Shown: positions 7,705 through 15,965, counted from the first letter of the stretch. The stretch: 50,137 nucleotides of DNA from CAZNUP01 sp964609775 (GCA_964609775.1 CAZSSJ010000005.1:1-50137); one strand, 5' to 3'. Numbers and translations: made by a program. Notes: generated by a model not told the origin, from the letters alone.

Positions 7705-8355
7705 TTACTGTAGGAGCTTAAAGGTGTCGAGGGAAGCAGTGAGGTGTCCTTCTAACTCAGCCCAATTCTTCACCGTGGTTGTTCCCATGAGAATATACAT
7801 ATTCTTAGAATCCGCTAGGACGTAGTAAATCACCTTGATGTCCGTCCCATCGTTATTGGCCGTTAACTCATATCTCCAAGCACTTTGGCCGTTAAGCTCC
7901 ATCTCTTCTTCCGTCAAAAAATTCGCATTCTTAAACTGTTCTTTTGCCACCAACTTATTGGCATCAGCAATTGTGGCCAACTTTGCCCCCGCCAGTGATC
8001 CAATCGGATTGGTGATAATCAATATCCCCGCACTTGGTTCCTTTTGGGTAATAGACACCATGCTATTTGCCGACTGGACCGTCCACCCTTCCGGATAGGA
8101 AATAGTGTAGTCTGTTCCTTGATAGGCCGTCAACTTAATGCCACTTTCTGGCGCCGTCATCTCTTGTGTGGGCTGCTCGGCTGCGGGTAGGGGGGCCTCC
8201 GGAGACGTCTGATTTGTTGGTTGGTCAACCTTGACGTAACCTGAGAACTTTAAAGCGCCGCTAGCAGTCAGAAGAACAATCAGGCCCACAATGACGCCTC
8301 CAGCAATCAAAAGTGGCGGGGCCGCGATTCCCCTCTGGGCAGATTTTTTAGTCAC
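7705..8355 (-). CDS. Membrane-anchored PsbP-like exported protein
   Basis: A 216-residue protein with a positively charged N-terminus, one hydrophobic helix (about residues 12-34), a Pro/Thr/Gln-rich linker and a globular domain from about residue 75 that starts YTISYPEGW and ends ASLDTFKLL. The YxxxYPxGW start and SFKLL-type end are typical of PsbP/DUF1795-like domains in exported bacterial proteins, whose role is unknown. It resembles the next gene (8403-9131), which also ends STFKLL, and the C-terminal half of 9667-10446, so this is a small local family. GTG start, 6 nt after a -10 box. Confidence 0.7.
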   Translation of the reverse strand: MTKKSAQRGIAAPPLLIAGGVIVGLIVLLTASGALKFSGYVKVDQPTNQTSPEAPLPAAEQPTQEMTAPESGIKLTAYQGTDYTISYPEGWTVQSANSMVSITQKEPSAGILIITNPIGSLAGAKLATIADANKLVAKEQFKNANFLTEEEMELNGQSAWRYELTANNDGTDIKVIYYVLADSKNMYILMGTTTVKNWAELEGHLTASLDTFKLLQ

Positions 8356-8361
8356 TACTTC

Positions 8362-8391
8362 AGTAGAACATTAAATAAAGCCGCCTGTCAA
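8362..8391 (-). promoter_or_regulatory. Promoter of the PsbP-like gene at 7705-8355
   Basis: TTGACA (8391-8386), 18-nt spacer, TCTACT (8367-8362), then 6 nt to the GTG at 8355. The -35 is perfect, the -10 only fair. Confidence 0.6.
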
Positions 8392-8402
8392 TACCCCAAA
8401 AC

Positions 8403-9131
8403 TTAGAGCAGCTTGAAAGTTGATAGAGAGCTGTTTATTACCGGTCCGCGCCGTGTCCAGAAATCATTAAGAGCAGTGCCGGTTGTGTGGACAAGAAACC
8501 CATCAACAATGAAATAATAGTCAACCGTACGCATAATGACGCCCTTGCCTTCTAATTCCACGTCAAGACGCGTGGCAGGATGATCAGCATAAGTGACCTC
8601 ACTTTCACCAACAACTCTCATCTTTTCAAAAGGTGCCGTGACTGTCTTTTTGGTCCGGGCAAGAATCTCTTCCAAAGTCTCGTTCCCGGCATTTTGGATG
8701 CTGACAGAGACTTGCGCTTTTGCCTGGGCATAGAGGCCGTCTTCTTGATCGACGCGGTCAGTTTCGGGAGACTTGAATTGGACTTGGGTTATCCCTCCGG
8801 GACTAAACTTTTCCCAACCGGATGGAGCTCTGATTGAAAATGAAGGCATGGTGGGAACGCTTCCTTGCCCGGGCACCGGTTTGTATGTATACGGACCGGA
8901 GACTAACTCTCCTTCCGGTTCTGGTTTTATTTCCGGTAGCTTTTTGGGGTTTTCCGCCTGTTGCCAAATTTTCTCTCTGTTATAGGTGGCCTTGCCGCTT
9001 TCCCCTTTCTTTACGAACTGTTCTCTAACGACGAACACGCCCCCAACAGCCACTGCGACACCGATGGCCAAAAGAAAAAATAAAGGAAACGCTCCCCGAC
9101 GAGAAAAGTTTCGGTCGGTTGTTTGGATCAT
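8403..9131 (-). CDS. Membrane-anchored PsbP-like exported protein
   Basis: A 242-residue protein with a basic N-terminus (NFSRRGAF), one transmembrane helix at about residues 15-38, a charged linker, and a domain beginning SFSIRAPSGWEKF and ending SSLSTFKLL, similar in plan to the PsbP-like protein next to it. Function unknown; the topology puts the domain outside the cytoplasmic membrane. I chose the ATG at 9131, since a promoter (9147-9175) overlaps the longer GTG start at 9155 and would place the transcript start near 9140. Confidence 0.68.
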   Translation of the reverse strand: MIQTTDRNFSRRGAFPLFFLLAIGVAVAVGGVFVVREQFVKKGESGKATYNREKIWQQAENPKKLPEIKPEPEGELVSGPYTYKPVPGQGSVPTMPSFSIRAPSGWEKFSPGGITQVQFKSPETDRVDQEDGLYAQAKAQVSVSIQNAGNETLEEILARTKKTVTAPFEKMRVVGESEVTYADHPATRLDVELEGKGVIMRTVDYYFIVDGFLVHTTGTALNDFWTRRGPVINSSLSTFKLL

Positions 9132-9146
9132 GTTGATTCTAATATC

Positions 9147-9175
9147 AGTATTCACCTTGCCAAAAAATCTGTCAA
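9147..9175 (-). promoter_or_regulatory. Promoter of the gene at 8403-9131
   Basis: TTGACA (9175-9170), 17-nt spacer, AATACT (9152-9147) on the minus strand. It overlaps the plus-strand promoter at 9157-9185. Confidence 0.55.
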
Positions 9176-9185
9176 CTGCTAACTT
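9157..9185 (+). promoter_or_regulatory. Promoter of the gene at 9192-9674
   Basis: TTGCCA (9157-9162), 17-nt spacer, TAACTT (9180-9185), then 6 nt to the ATG at 9192. The spacing matches other leaderless starts in this window; the -10 is weak. Confidence 0.45.
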
Positions 9186-9191
9186 AAATCC

Positions 9192-9674
9192 ATGGAATAT
9201 TTTCTCATTCTGGCCCTGACCCTTCTCGTCTCTCCTTTTGTTCTCAAGCTGGCCTCCTCACAAAGCAAGAAAGCTAAACAAAAAGTTAGATACGTCTACC
9301 TTGCCCTCATCGTTCTCACCCTCCTTCTGGGTTTTCTCAATTGGGAAAAATTTACCACCACCGGTCGCAGTGGTTTTGACCTCGCCTTGGCTTTTCCGCA
9401 AACTTTTCTCTGGGTGTTTTTCCTTATATTGTTCTTACAAGCGGTATTTCTTACCAGCCGTCACCCAAGTCTCGGGAATTTGACTGTCGTCCTCAACTTT
9501 GTCAACACCGTCATCTTTTTTGTCTCCCAAATCACCTTAGGTAGTGTCGCCGGCAAACAGCTCGTCAGTTGGGGAAGCATCCTCGCCGCCTTCCTCATCC
9601 TTGTTGCCAACATCGTCGGCTTGATCTACATTAATAAGGACAAGAACATGCTCGCCAAGTTTCCCTATGCCTAA
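9192..9674 (+). CDS. Multi-pass membrane protein of unknown function
   Basis: A 160-residue, very hydrophobic protein with about five predicted transmembrane helices (roughly residues 2-18, 32-50, 65-88, 98-118 and 128-147). A basic SSQSKKAKQK loop follows helix 1. I do not recognise a family. Its stop overlaps the start of the exported protein at 9667 by 8 nt, so the two are translated together. No Shine-Dalgarno is seen; the ATG follows a -10-like box by 6 nt. Confidence 0.7.
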   Translation: MEYFLILALTLLVSPFVLKLASSQSKKAKQKVRYVYLALIVLTLLLGFLNWEKFTTTGRSGFDLALAFPQTFLWVFFLILFLQAVFLTSRHPSLGNLTVVLNFVNTVIFFVSQITLGSVAGKQLVSWGSILAAFLILVANIVGLIYINKDKNMLAKFPYA

Positions 9675-10446
9675 AATTGCTCTTCCTATAGCCATAATAC
9701 TACTAGCGGCTTTCATCCTCTTCGCCGGCCAATCATTTATTAGCACGAGCAAACTACCAAAGGAAAAATCAGGCTACTCTCCAGAACAACAGATCGCCCC
9801 GCCCCTCACTCCCGAGGAAGCTTTAGATAAAGTCAAAAACCTCTCCGCTGTAAAAAAATACCTGACTCAAGTCAAAAGTGGCCGGGTCGACCTAAATGGG
9901 ACCGAAGGAGACGCCTATCTCATCCAAGTCTACGAGATCAAAGACGGCCACACCGCCACCTTCAACTGGTATCGAATCAACAAGACGACCGGGGACATGA
10001 CGGCCGAATTTGAATTCACCGAGGACCTACCGGAGCTCTCACAGACTTATATCCACTCTATGTCCGGCGTCAAATTTAATTATCCCGTTGATTGGAAAAC
10101 GAACGTCAAAACTCAGATTTTTGAAAACGGCGACCTCATTACTGTCGAAAAACTTGGTCCCACCCAAAAGCCCCAGACCGACTTCCATGATGGAGCAAGA
10201 TTTACCATCAGCCTTCCCATCGAAACAAACGCCAGCTTAGAAGACTATCTGACTGACCCCAATCCAATGCTCAAATTCACCACCTTCCCACTCGGCGTCA
10301 ATACCTTTGCCAAAGTCGATGACTACTACTACACCAAGCGAAGCAACCAGATCTATGGTCTCTTTCTTTTTGCGCAAGGCGAGGATAAAGATCTCAATGA
10401 AGCGATCTTGCAAGAGATCCTGGCTTCCTTCACTTTTTTGCCGTAG
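9667..10446 (+). CDS. Membrane-anchored exported protein with PepSY-like and PsbP-like parts
   Basis: A 259-residue protein. Residues 4-21 form a signal anchor. Residues about 50-115 resemble a PepSY-like alpha/beta repeat (SAVKKYLTQVKSGRVDLNG, TATFNWYRINKTTGDM). The C-terminal part from about 125 starts VKFNYPVDWKT and ends LASFTFLP, the same plan as the PsbP-like proteins at 7705 and 8403. Neither assignment is certain. It overlaps the upstream membrane gene by 8 nt and runs 17 nt into the convergent Nudix gene at its 3' end. Confidence 0.68.
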   Translation: MPKIALPIAIILLAAFILFAGQSFISTSKLPKEKSGYSPEQQIAPPLTPEEALDKVKNLSAVKKYLTQVKSGRVDLNGTEGDAYLIQVYEIKDGHTATFNWYRINKTTGDMTAEFEFTEDLPELSQTYIHSMSGVKFNYPVDWKTNVKTQIFENGDLITVEKLGPTQKPQTDFHDGARFTISLPIETNASLEDYLTDPNPMLKFTTFPLGVNTFAKVDDYYYTKRSNQIYGLFLFAQGEDKDLNEAILQEILASFTFLP

Positions 10447-11020
10447 TTCTGGTCGCGCCTAAAACTCCACCAAATACATATCTTTGTCGCAACAAACCAA
10501 AAAGTTTGTTGTAATATTCTTCAGTTTTAGGAACATAACCAGGATAACCAGATCTAAGAAGTCTCTCTAGTTCTTTGAAATCTATGTATTTAACCTCGGC
10601 AATTTCGGACTTTTGGAAGTTAATCATGGATGGATTCAGATCAATATGAGCCAAAAAGACATCATCAAATTCGTTATTAAAATATTTTCCATCATTGAGT
10701 ACATCTTTAGACTTTGCAGTAAAAAGTTTTTCCAGTTGTTTGGGTGAAACTTTTATTCCCAATTCCTCCTCAATTTCTCTTATCGCGGCAGTTACTGTAT
10801 CTTCCCCAGCACTAACACGCCCGGCAGCAGAAATGTCCCACATATTAGGGTAGGAGTCCTTGTTAGCAGATCGCTTTTGAATTAGAAGTTGTCCTTTGGA
10901 ATTTACGATCCAAACATGAGCGGCTCGGTGCCAATCACCATCCGAGTGCACTTGTTGCTTCAGTTTGGTTCTGCCAGTCGAATTTCCGTTTTCGTCTAAA
11001 ACATCTAGGAATTCAGCCAT
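10430..11020 (-). CDS. Nudix hydrolase (YfcD/IPP-isomerase-like)
   Basis: A 196-residue Nudix protein with an intact box GRVSAGEDTVTAAIREIEEE followed by LGI, and the N-terminal FLDVLDENGNSTGR and WHRAAHVWIVNSKGQLLIQKR segments seen in the isopentenyl-diphosphate-isomerase-like branch. The His/Cys residues of true isomerases are not all present (DISAAGR in place of NSVCGH), so hydrolysis of a nucleotide diphosphate derivative is more likely than isomerase activity. It starts 3 nt after the deoxyribosyltransferase-like gene, suggesting a two-gene nucleotide-metabolism operon. Its 3' end overlaps the convergent gene by 17 nt. Confidence 0.85.
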   Translation of the reverse strand: MAEFLDVLDENGNSTGRTKLKQQVHSDGDWHRAAHVWIVNSKGQLLIQKRSANKDSYPNMWDISAAGRVSAGEDTVTAAIREIEEELGIKVSPKQLEKLFTAKSKDVLNDGKYFNNEFDDVFLAHIDLNPSMINFQKSEIAEVKYIDFKELERLLRSGYPGYVPKTEEYYNKLFGLLRQRYVFGGVLGATRTTAKK

Positions 11021-11023
11021 AAG

Positions 11024-11431
11024 TCACCTTATTTTTGACAAATCACCATGCAAGATAACAGGATCAATTGTCATGATTTCATCAAGAATGTATTTTTGGT
11101 TTGGAAGAGGATTAAACGCGAAAATCTTTTTCTTTCTGTAGTGAGCAAACCCCATTTCTAGAGAAGTATTCGCGCCGATGTAATTTTCGATATCACCTTT
11201 GGTAATGTTAACTGCCAAGATTGCATCAGATTTCTCTATGTTCCTCATGTGCTCATCTATAAGTTCATATTTCTTTTTAGCCTCTACCCGGCTGATATTG
11301 TCGTCGGACCAATAGTCAACCTCTTTTGCTTTAACGGGCATTAGGACCCTGTGCCCTTTCTTCTTTAAAAACTTCTGGGCCTTGATCATGTCGTCCATGA
11401 ATTTTATGGAACCACAGATGGTAATTGTCAC
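11024..11431 (-). CDS. Nucleoside 2-deoxyribosyltransferase-like protein
   Basis: A 135-residue protein of the nucleoside-deoxyribosyltransferase/DUF4406-like fold. It begins with a strand TITICGSIKF and a nucleotide-loop-like SIKFMDDM; the middle has the SDAILAVN strand and IGANTSLEMGFAHYRKKKIF, where the Glu of SLEMG matches the family's catalytic position. Such proteins cleave or transfer deoxyribose between bases, or only bind nucleotides. GTG start; a TAAAAT -10 lies 9 nt upstream. It is coupled to the Nudix gene downstream. Confidence 0.75.
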   Translation of the reverse strand: MTITICGSIKFMDDMIKAQKFLKKKGHRVLMPVKAKEVDYWSDDNISRVEAKKKYELIDEHMRNIEKSDAILAVNITKGDIENYIGANTSLEMGFAHYRKKKIFAFNPLPNQKYILDEIMTIDPVILHGDLSKIR

Positions 11432-11463
11432 ACTAGAGAGATTTTAGCACCAAGGTTGAGCAC

Positions 11464-11492
11464 TTGACACACCCGATTTTTAGGAGGACACT
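11464..11492 (+). promoter_or_regulatory. Promoter of the gene at 11499-12014
   Basis: Perfect TTGACA (11464-11469), 17-nt spacer, GACACT (11487-11492), 6 nt to the ATG. An AGGAGG at 11482-11487 could instead act as a distant Shine-Dalgarno if transcription starts further upstream. Confidence 0.5.
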
Positions 11493-11498
11493 AAATTC

Positions 11499-12014
11499 AT
11501 GTCTGCTCGATTAGCCCTTGTCCTATTGGTGGTTGTCCTTGGAGGGTTTGGCCTCTACACCATCTCCCAACAAAACTCTATTCCCGCTCCAGCCATTTCT
11601 CCCCCTCAAGAGTCAAGAAACTCTTCTCTACCTGATCTTCCCCAAAGTACTAATTCCGCTAAAAATACCACCTCCTCTTCAGCCAAAGGGGTAATTATTG
11701 TTGAGACCCCCACTAAAGGGCAGGAGATTAAGTCTCCGCTAACGGTCACCGGCCTGGTTTATGGCAACAACGGCACGTTGACTATTAAGCTAAAACAGAA
11801 AGAGAGCGGCATGTATGTCACGCAGGACAAAGTGGTCAAGATTTCCGGAAAATCAGACAACATCACTTTTGCCGAGGCGATCATGTTCGGGCTTCCCGCC
11901 ATGCCCCAGCCGGGAATTTTGGAAGTGGAGTACAAAGACGCCAGTGGCCAGGGACTGGACGACAAAGTGTCCATTGAAGTTAATTTTCCTTCGGACCTGG
12001 GACGAGGAGAGTAG
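11499..12014 (+). CDS. Membrane-anchored protein with Gmad2-like immunoglobulin-fold domain
   Basis: A 171-residue protein: signal anchor at residues 5-22, a Ser/Thr/Pro-rich linker to about residue 62, then a beta-sandwich domain beginning VIIVETPTKGQEIKSPLTVT and ending DKVSIEVNF. The TPxxGxxIxSPLxVxG start is typical of Gmad2 domains, found in spore-germination and many exported proteins and thought to mediate binding. It is followed with no gap (TAG then ATG) by the Gly-rich surface protein, so the two form an operon and probably work together at the cell surface. Confidence 0.75.
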   Translation: MSARLALVLLVVVLGGFGLYTISQQNSIPAPAISPPQESRNSSLPDLPQSTNSAKNTTSSSAKGVIIVETPTKGQEIKSPLTVTGLVYGNNGTLTIKLKQKESGMYVTQDKVVKISGKSDNITFAEAIMFGLPAMPQPGILEVEYKDASGQGLDDKVSIEVNFPSDLGRGE

Positions 12015-13775
12015 ATGTTGCCTAAAATCATTGTTGCTGTTGCCATCGCCGTCCTGGCGTATTTTGCAATCAACCAGTTCTTTGCTCCAATTGTCATCTC
12101 GAAAGACACAACTCTGGCTGATCTCAAGGTGCCGCAAAATAAATCTTTAATAATTAAAAACGGCGCCAAGATTACCGTTACTGGGAACATCTATGTAGCC
12201 GGAAAGATCGAATCGGAGAAGGATTTAATCATCGTCGCCCAAGGCCCGGTCGAGTTTAGCCCCGAGGCCGAGGTGACCGCCGGCGGCAGTATCCAGTTGG
12301 TTGACAGCGCTGACCACATCGCTACTGGTGAGAAACGTAGCGCGCTTTATGAGGAAACAGCGATGGATACAGACGACGGCAAGTATCGCCTCGGTCCCCT
12401 TCTTCCGGAAGAGGAAGAACCGATTCCTTCTCAACAAAGATTCATCAAGCTTTTAAAGAACAACGGTCTTCCTTACAAAATTGAGGGCAACAAAGTCAAA
12501 TACCAACTGCGCCGAGACCAAGGGCTAAACTTAATCCCGCCTGTTTATGCCGCTGACAAGGCTGATATCATCATCAATGGCCACTGGAGAGTTCCCACAC
12601 CTCCGCCGGGCATAAACCACATCGCCTTTTTTAACTTTCCCGGTCGGTCTGTCGAGCTGAACGGCTCCATCACCGGACCCGATGGCCGCCCAGGAGAAGA
12701 TATCTCCGGTCCCTGCTTTATTGATATTCCGGAAATGGAATATCAGGACGAGAAAAATAACCAGGGCAAAAAGAATCGCGAGAAAGACGCCCTGAGAACT
12801 CGTATCCGCGCGGGCACTGTCATTTTCGGCGATTTCACTCTAAACCTTGGCAGTGGCGGCCGCGGCGGCCATGCCACCACCAGCAAAGATTGCCATCCCG
12901 GCATTGCCATCGCCGGCACCGGCGGCCAGTCGAGTAACCTCAAAGTCACGGCGGAAACAGAGATCATCATTACCAAATCCTTTGTCATTAATCCCGGCCG
13001 CGGCGGACCGGGAGGCAAAGCTACCGCCTATGGCAAAAAGGGCGATCCCGGCAACCCTGGCAAACAGGGTGGTGATGCTCTGGCCCTTGGTGGTTACGGA
13101 GGAGATAACATTAAATCACTCAAGATCGTTGGCGACATTCAGGGATTGGGTAAGCTGGCAATCGGACCTGTCATCGGTGGGGACGGCGGAGACGGCCATG
13201 CTGTCCCGGGTGATGGTGGCGACGGCAACGTTTGTGATGCTCTTGGCGGTGCGCCCGGAGAAGGGTATGGTGAAGGCGGTCTTGGGGGAGTTGGCGAGGT
13301 GACTTTGCCGCCAGGAATTATGCGTACCGGCGGCGGCGATGAAGATGGTCGTGACGGAACAGGCAACACTTCCAAGGCCAAACCCGGCAAAAACGGCCCG
13401 CCCTGCGGCGGGGAAGGCGGGTCTGATGCAAACGACGGTGTCAAAAAAGGTTCCCCAAAGCAGTCTCCTCCTCCGTGGTCGCCACCAGCTATTCCGGCTA
13501 ACAAGGTCGCTCCCAAGGAAACCTCGGGCATTACTTGGGAATTTCTCAATATCGACCAAAATTGGTCTTCGACCAAGACCATAAAACTTGACAACCAACG
13601 AGTTCACCTCATCGTTGCCAGTTCTGGCGATCCGGACATCCGGACTTTCCTGCCGATAAGGCTAGAACTGACCGTGGCTGGCGCCCGTCTGGAATACAAC
13701 CATCTCAGGGGATGCCAACTTGGTTTGCCGCGGGCCAACGGGATGCAGCACCGATGGGCCAACAATGAAGGGTGA
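12015..13775 (+). CDS. Glycine-rich surface protein, 3' end frameshifted
   Basis: A 586-residue protein with a signal anchor (residues 3-20), a region of short hydrophobic strands (about 30-95; TGNIYVAGKI-type repeats suggesting a beta-helix), and a Gly/Asp-rich stretch from about residue 275 to 490 with GDPGNPGKQGG, GGDGGDGHAVPGDGGDG and similar. It ends in a Pro-rich linker and a beta-rich domain. I do not recognise a family. In the plus-one frame the coding quality resumes at about 13675 and runs to a TAG at 13846-13848 with WNTTISGDANLVCRG and VKLTATGGNGQTLATHTE. The annotated last 30 residues, which lack this character, are therefore probably an out-of-frame tail. Excess or lost C in the CCC at 13688-13690 would explain it. 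Confidence 0.75.
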   Translation: MLPKIIVAVAIAVLAYFAINQFFAPIVISKDTTLADLKVPQNKSLIIKNGAKITVTGNIYVAGKIESEKDLIIVAQGPVEFSPEAEVTAGGSIQLVDSADHIATGEKRSALYEETAMDTDDGKYRLGPLLPEEEEPIPSQQRFIKLLKNNGLPYKIEGNKVKYQLRRDQGLNLIPPVYAADKADIIINGHWRVPTPPPGINHIAFFNFPGRSVELNGSITGPDGRPGEDISGPCFIDIPEMEYQDEKNNQGKKNREKDALRTRIRAGTVIFGDFTLNLGSGGRGGHATTSKDCHPGIAIAGTGGQSSNLKVTAETEIIITKSFVINPGRGGPGGKATAYGKKGDPGNPGKQGGDALALGGYGGDNIKSLKIVGDIQGLGKLAIGPVIGGDGGDGHAVPGDGGDGNVCDALGGAPGEGYGEGGLGGVGEVTLPPGIMRTGGGDEDGRDGTGNTSKAKPGKNGPPCGGEGGSDANDGVKKGSPKQSPPPWSPPAIPANKVAPKETSGITWEFLNIDQNWSSTKTIKLDNQRVHLIVASSGDPDIRTFLPIRLELTVAGARLEYNHLRGCQLGLPRANGMQHRWANNEG

Positions 13776-13828
13776 GTGGAAGGATAAGAACGTCAAACTT
13801 ACGGCGACGGGTGGCAATGGCCAGACAC

Positions 13829-13857
13829 TTGCAACGCACACCGAATAGTGTCAGACT
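13829..13857 (+). promoter_or_regulatory. Possible promoter of the gene at 13864-14475
   Basis: TTGCAA (13829-13834), 17-nt spacer, CAGACT (13852-13857), 6 nt to the ATG. Both boxes are weak; the spacing fits the local pattern. It overlaps the proposed 3' extension of the Gly-rich gene. Confidence 0.35.
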
Positions 13858-13863
13858 AAATCT

Positions 13864-14475
13864 ATGATCAAGTATCTAATCGGTCTTGTCGTTATCTCCG
13901 TTATCATCTTTGCTGCCTACCTCTATAAGGGAAGACTCGTCACGACTCCAATCTCTAAAAACACCGTCGTGGAAAAATCAGAAACCGCCAAAATCGACAA
14001 AAACGATCCCAAGTGGCTAGAGAAATACTGTAAGGAAGAAGTCAAAAAGCTCCCACCAGCCCCATTTAAATATACCGGCCTTGAGGGAGATGTTCATATG
14101 CTAGTAATCCCTGATGTTTCCCTAAAAAGTATGATTCCCCAAGACAAGTTCCAACAAGCGACAACTTGTTCTTTGTGGTATAAATTTGACCCAAAGGAAG
14201 CCTATGCTTCTTTGGGTGTGGAGTCCCTCAACGACATTAAATTGACCATCAAATTTGAAGAAAACGCCGATCGTGTCTTTTCGGCGGCAATCGATAAGAG
14301 CTGGCACAAGGAAAAGTCGCTGAGTGACGAGGAGGGTGGTCGACCAAGTTATGGTTATAAGGGCTTCCCGTTAATATTTACCAGGGAAAACACCGATCTA
14401 AATACAGTGGAATTTGCTACTGCTGAATTCGGCGCCAATGAGTTTTTTACAGATTTTGTACTTTACGAGAAATAA
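13864..14475 (+). CDS. Membrane-anchored protein of unknown function
   Basis: A 203-residue protein with one N-terminal transmembrane helix (residues 4-21) followed by a Thr/Ser/Lys-rich linker and a mixed alpha/beta domain with two conserved-looking cysteines (KYCKEEVKK and TTCSLWYKF). No family recognised. Topology and neighbours place it among the exported proteins of this block. It is convergent with the next gene, 8 nt apart. Confidence 0.7.
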   Translation: MIKYLIGLVVISVIIFAAYLYKGRLVTTPISKNTVVEKSETAKIDKNDPKWLEKYCKEEVKKLPPAPFKYTGLEGDVHMLVIPDVSLKSMIPQDKFQQATTCSLWYKFDPKEAYASLGVESLNDIKLTIKFEENADRVFSAAIDKSWHKEKSLSDEEGGRPSYGYKGFPLIFTRENTDLNTVEFATAEFGANEFFTDFVLYEK

Positions 14476-14483
14476 GCGACGAA

Positions 14484-15167
14484 TTATTCATCCAATCGAT
14501 TGGCTAGGCCGTCTGTTTCACTAGCGATTCGCAGACCATCTACCCGGATTAAATCGCACGCCGTTCCTTTGGCTTTCAAAATCCCGGCCCTTTTAACCTG
14601 ACCAAGCCCCTTATCCAGTCTACACGCTGAAGTTAATTCTACCTCCCGAGTCCCACACTCTTCCGGCTCATTTTTAGTTTCTAGAAAGATTGTAAAACAC
14701 TGACCCTTCCCGGAGATATATCCTTTCGGTCCAGAAATCCCATCATATATTTTCTCATCGTCATAAATTATTTTGACTGCCCCGCCCCTTTGGCCATAGT
14801 ATTGGTATTGGTCGGCGCTTACTTCCCGGCCAACAAGCTGTGATTCTGAATCATAAGTGACTACTAGGCTATCAAACTGATAACTGCCCTCAATATCAGG
14901 CGGGTTATTTCCTCTATAAACTGTCATCCCCGCCTCTTCCACCTTCGCGATATCTGCGCTGTCCAATAATTCTTCCACCGCTTGCGGGTAATCTCTGGCC
15001 GGCTCTTTTACCTCCTCTTTTGTTTCTGTAGCATCTGGCTTAGGAGAAATGGTCTCACTTTTTTGGTTTTTTTCGCTGGCAAAAAAATATCCGCCCACGG
15101 CAACGGCTATCAACATTGTTCCTATTAAAACTACAGGGAGGGAAAACCCACCTTCTCGCCTAGGCAT
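14484..15167 (-). CDS. Membrane-anchored protein of unknown function
   Basis: A 227-residue protein with a basic start (MPRREGG), a hydrophobic helix at about residues 8-29, a charged Lys/Glu/Thr linker and an extracytoplasmic domain containing four cysteines (GQCFTIF, EECGTREVE, SACRLD, GTACDLIRV) that may form disulfides. No family recognised. A TTGACA at 15215-15210 with TATTCT 18 nt downstream provides a promoter; it is divergent from the next gene. Confidence 0.68.
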   Translation of the reverse strand: MPRREGGFSLPVVLIGTMLIAVAVGGYFFASEKNQKSETISPKPDATETKEEVKEPARDYPQAVEELLDSADIAKVEEAGMTVYRGNNPPDIEGSYQFDSLVVTYDSESQLVGREVSADQYQYYGQRGGAVKIIYDDEKIYDGISGPKGYISGKGQCFTIFLETKNEPEECGTREVELTSACRLDKGLGQVKRAGILKAKGTACDLIRVDGLRIASETDGLANRLDE

Positions 15168-15224
15168 GGATTAAGATTTGTAATTAGAATATTCCTCTCA
15201 CCAGGCCTCTGTCAACACCTCCAC

Positions 15225-15253
15225 TTGACTCCCAGGAGTAACAAGCCTACAGT
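15225..15253 (+). promoter_or_regulatory. Promoter of the gene at 15260-15571
   Basis: TTGACT (15225-15230), 17-nt spacer, TACAGT (15248-15253), then exactly 6 nt to the GTG. A divergent minus-strand TTGACA lies at 15210-15215. Confidence 0.65.
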
Positions 15254-15259
15254 TAAATC

Positions 15260-15571
15260 GTGAATCGCCTCATAGCTGCCCTCATTCTCGGCTTCGTCTC
15301 CTTTTTCTTCACAATCACCGGCCCACTCAGTCTGTTATTGTCAATTCCCGGACTCATTTTGGCTTTTTCCTCTCTCAAATTGCCCGAAAAAGAATTGACC
15401 CTGCCCTTCGGCTACAAAGGAAATTTTGCCGGCAAGACGATCAAAGCTCGCCCATATTTCTCAACGAAATACCTCACATTTGCTGCCATTGGCGTCAACG
15501 CTTTCAGCATCGTCATCGCTCTCCTGGCCACTCTTCCGATTCTCTTCCTTTTCCTAGCCAGCCAGAAGTGA
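15260..15571 (+). CDS. Small membrane protein of unknown function
   Basis: A 103-residue protein with a hydrophobic N-terminal half that can form one or two helices (residues 3-38), a polar segment with FGYKGNFAGKTIKARPYF, and a C-terminal helix (75-99). No family recognised. The GTG start is supported by a promoter whose -10 ends 6 nt upstream. Confidence 0.6.
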   Translation: MNRLIAALILGFVSFFFTITGPLSLLLSIPGLILAFSSLKLPEKELTLPFGYKGNFAGKTIKARPYFSTKYLTFAAIGVNAFSIVIALLATLPILFLFLASQK

Positions 15572-15687
15572 GTTGATTGAAACTTGCCCAAGCCCCCCCG
15601 TGGGAGGCAATCCGGACAGCGCTACCGAAATACGCCAGCTTGCAAAGGGATAATGAATTTCAGCCGGATTACGCCTAATTTTGAGCC

Positions 15688-15716
15688 TTGACACGTCCTC
15701 AGTCGGTAGTTACAAT
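15688..15716 (+). promoter_or_regulatory. mazEF promoter
   Basis: TTGACA (15688-15693), 17-nt spacer, TACAAT (15711-15716). The first ATG of the antitoxin is 9 nt downstream at 15726. This rules out the longer frame, which would begin upstream of the -35. Confidence 0.75.
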
Positions 15717-15725
15717 GTAATTACT

Positions 15726-15965
15726 ATGATAACGACACTTATTCCGATAGGGAACTCCCGGGGAGTTCGAATTCCGAAACCGCTTCTGAATGAAAGCGGC
15801 TTGGAAGACGAGGTCGAACTACAGGTAAAAAAGGGGGAAATAAAAATTGTTACCGCTCCAAAAAAGGGAGTATCAACCGGAGATATTTTAATTCTTTCAG
15901 AAAAAACTCTGGCGGCTGATTGGAACAGACCTGAAGAAGATGAAGCCTGGGCAAATCTACCGTGA
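15726..15965 (+). CDS. MazE-like antitoxin (AbrB/SpoVT swapped-hairpin)
   Basis: A 79-residue antitoxin. The N-terminus ITTLIPIGNSRGVRIPK is the swapped-hairpin AbrB/MazE DNA-binding domain (GNSxGVRIPK motif), followed by VELQVKKGEIKIV. The acidic C-terminal tail (WNRPEEDEAWANLP) would wrap around the toxin. It binds its own promoter and neutralises MazF. I start it at 15726 instead of an in-frame upstream ATG because the promoter lies between them. The toxin start overlaps its stop by 4 nt. Confidence 0.9.
   Translation: MITTLIPIGNSRGVRIPKPLLNESGLEDEVELQVKKGEIKIVTAPKKGVSTGDILILSEKTLAADWNRPEEDEAWANLP

Noticed and set aside
10446..10446. Convergent overlap of 17 nt between 9667-10446 and 10430-11020
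   Set aside because: Considered as a sign of a wrong stop, but both ends are in coherent domains and such overlaps are ordinary in compact genomes.
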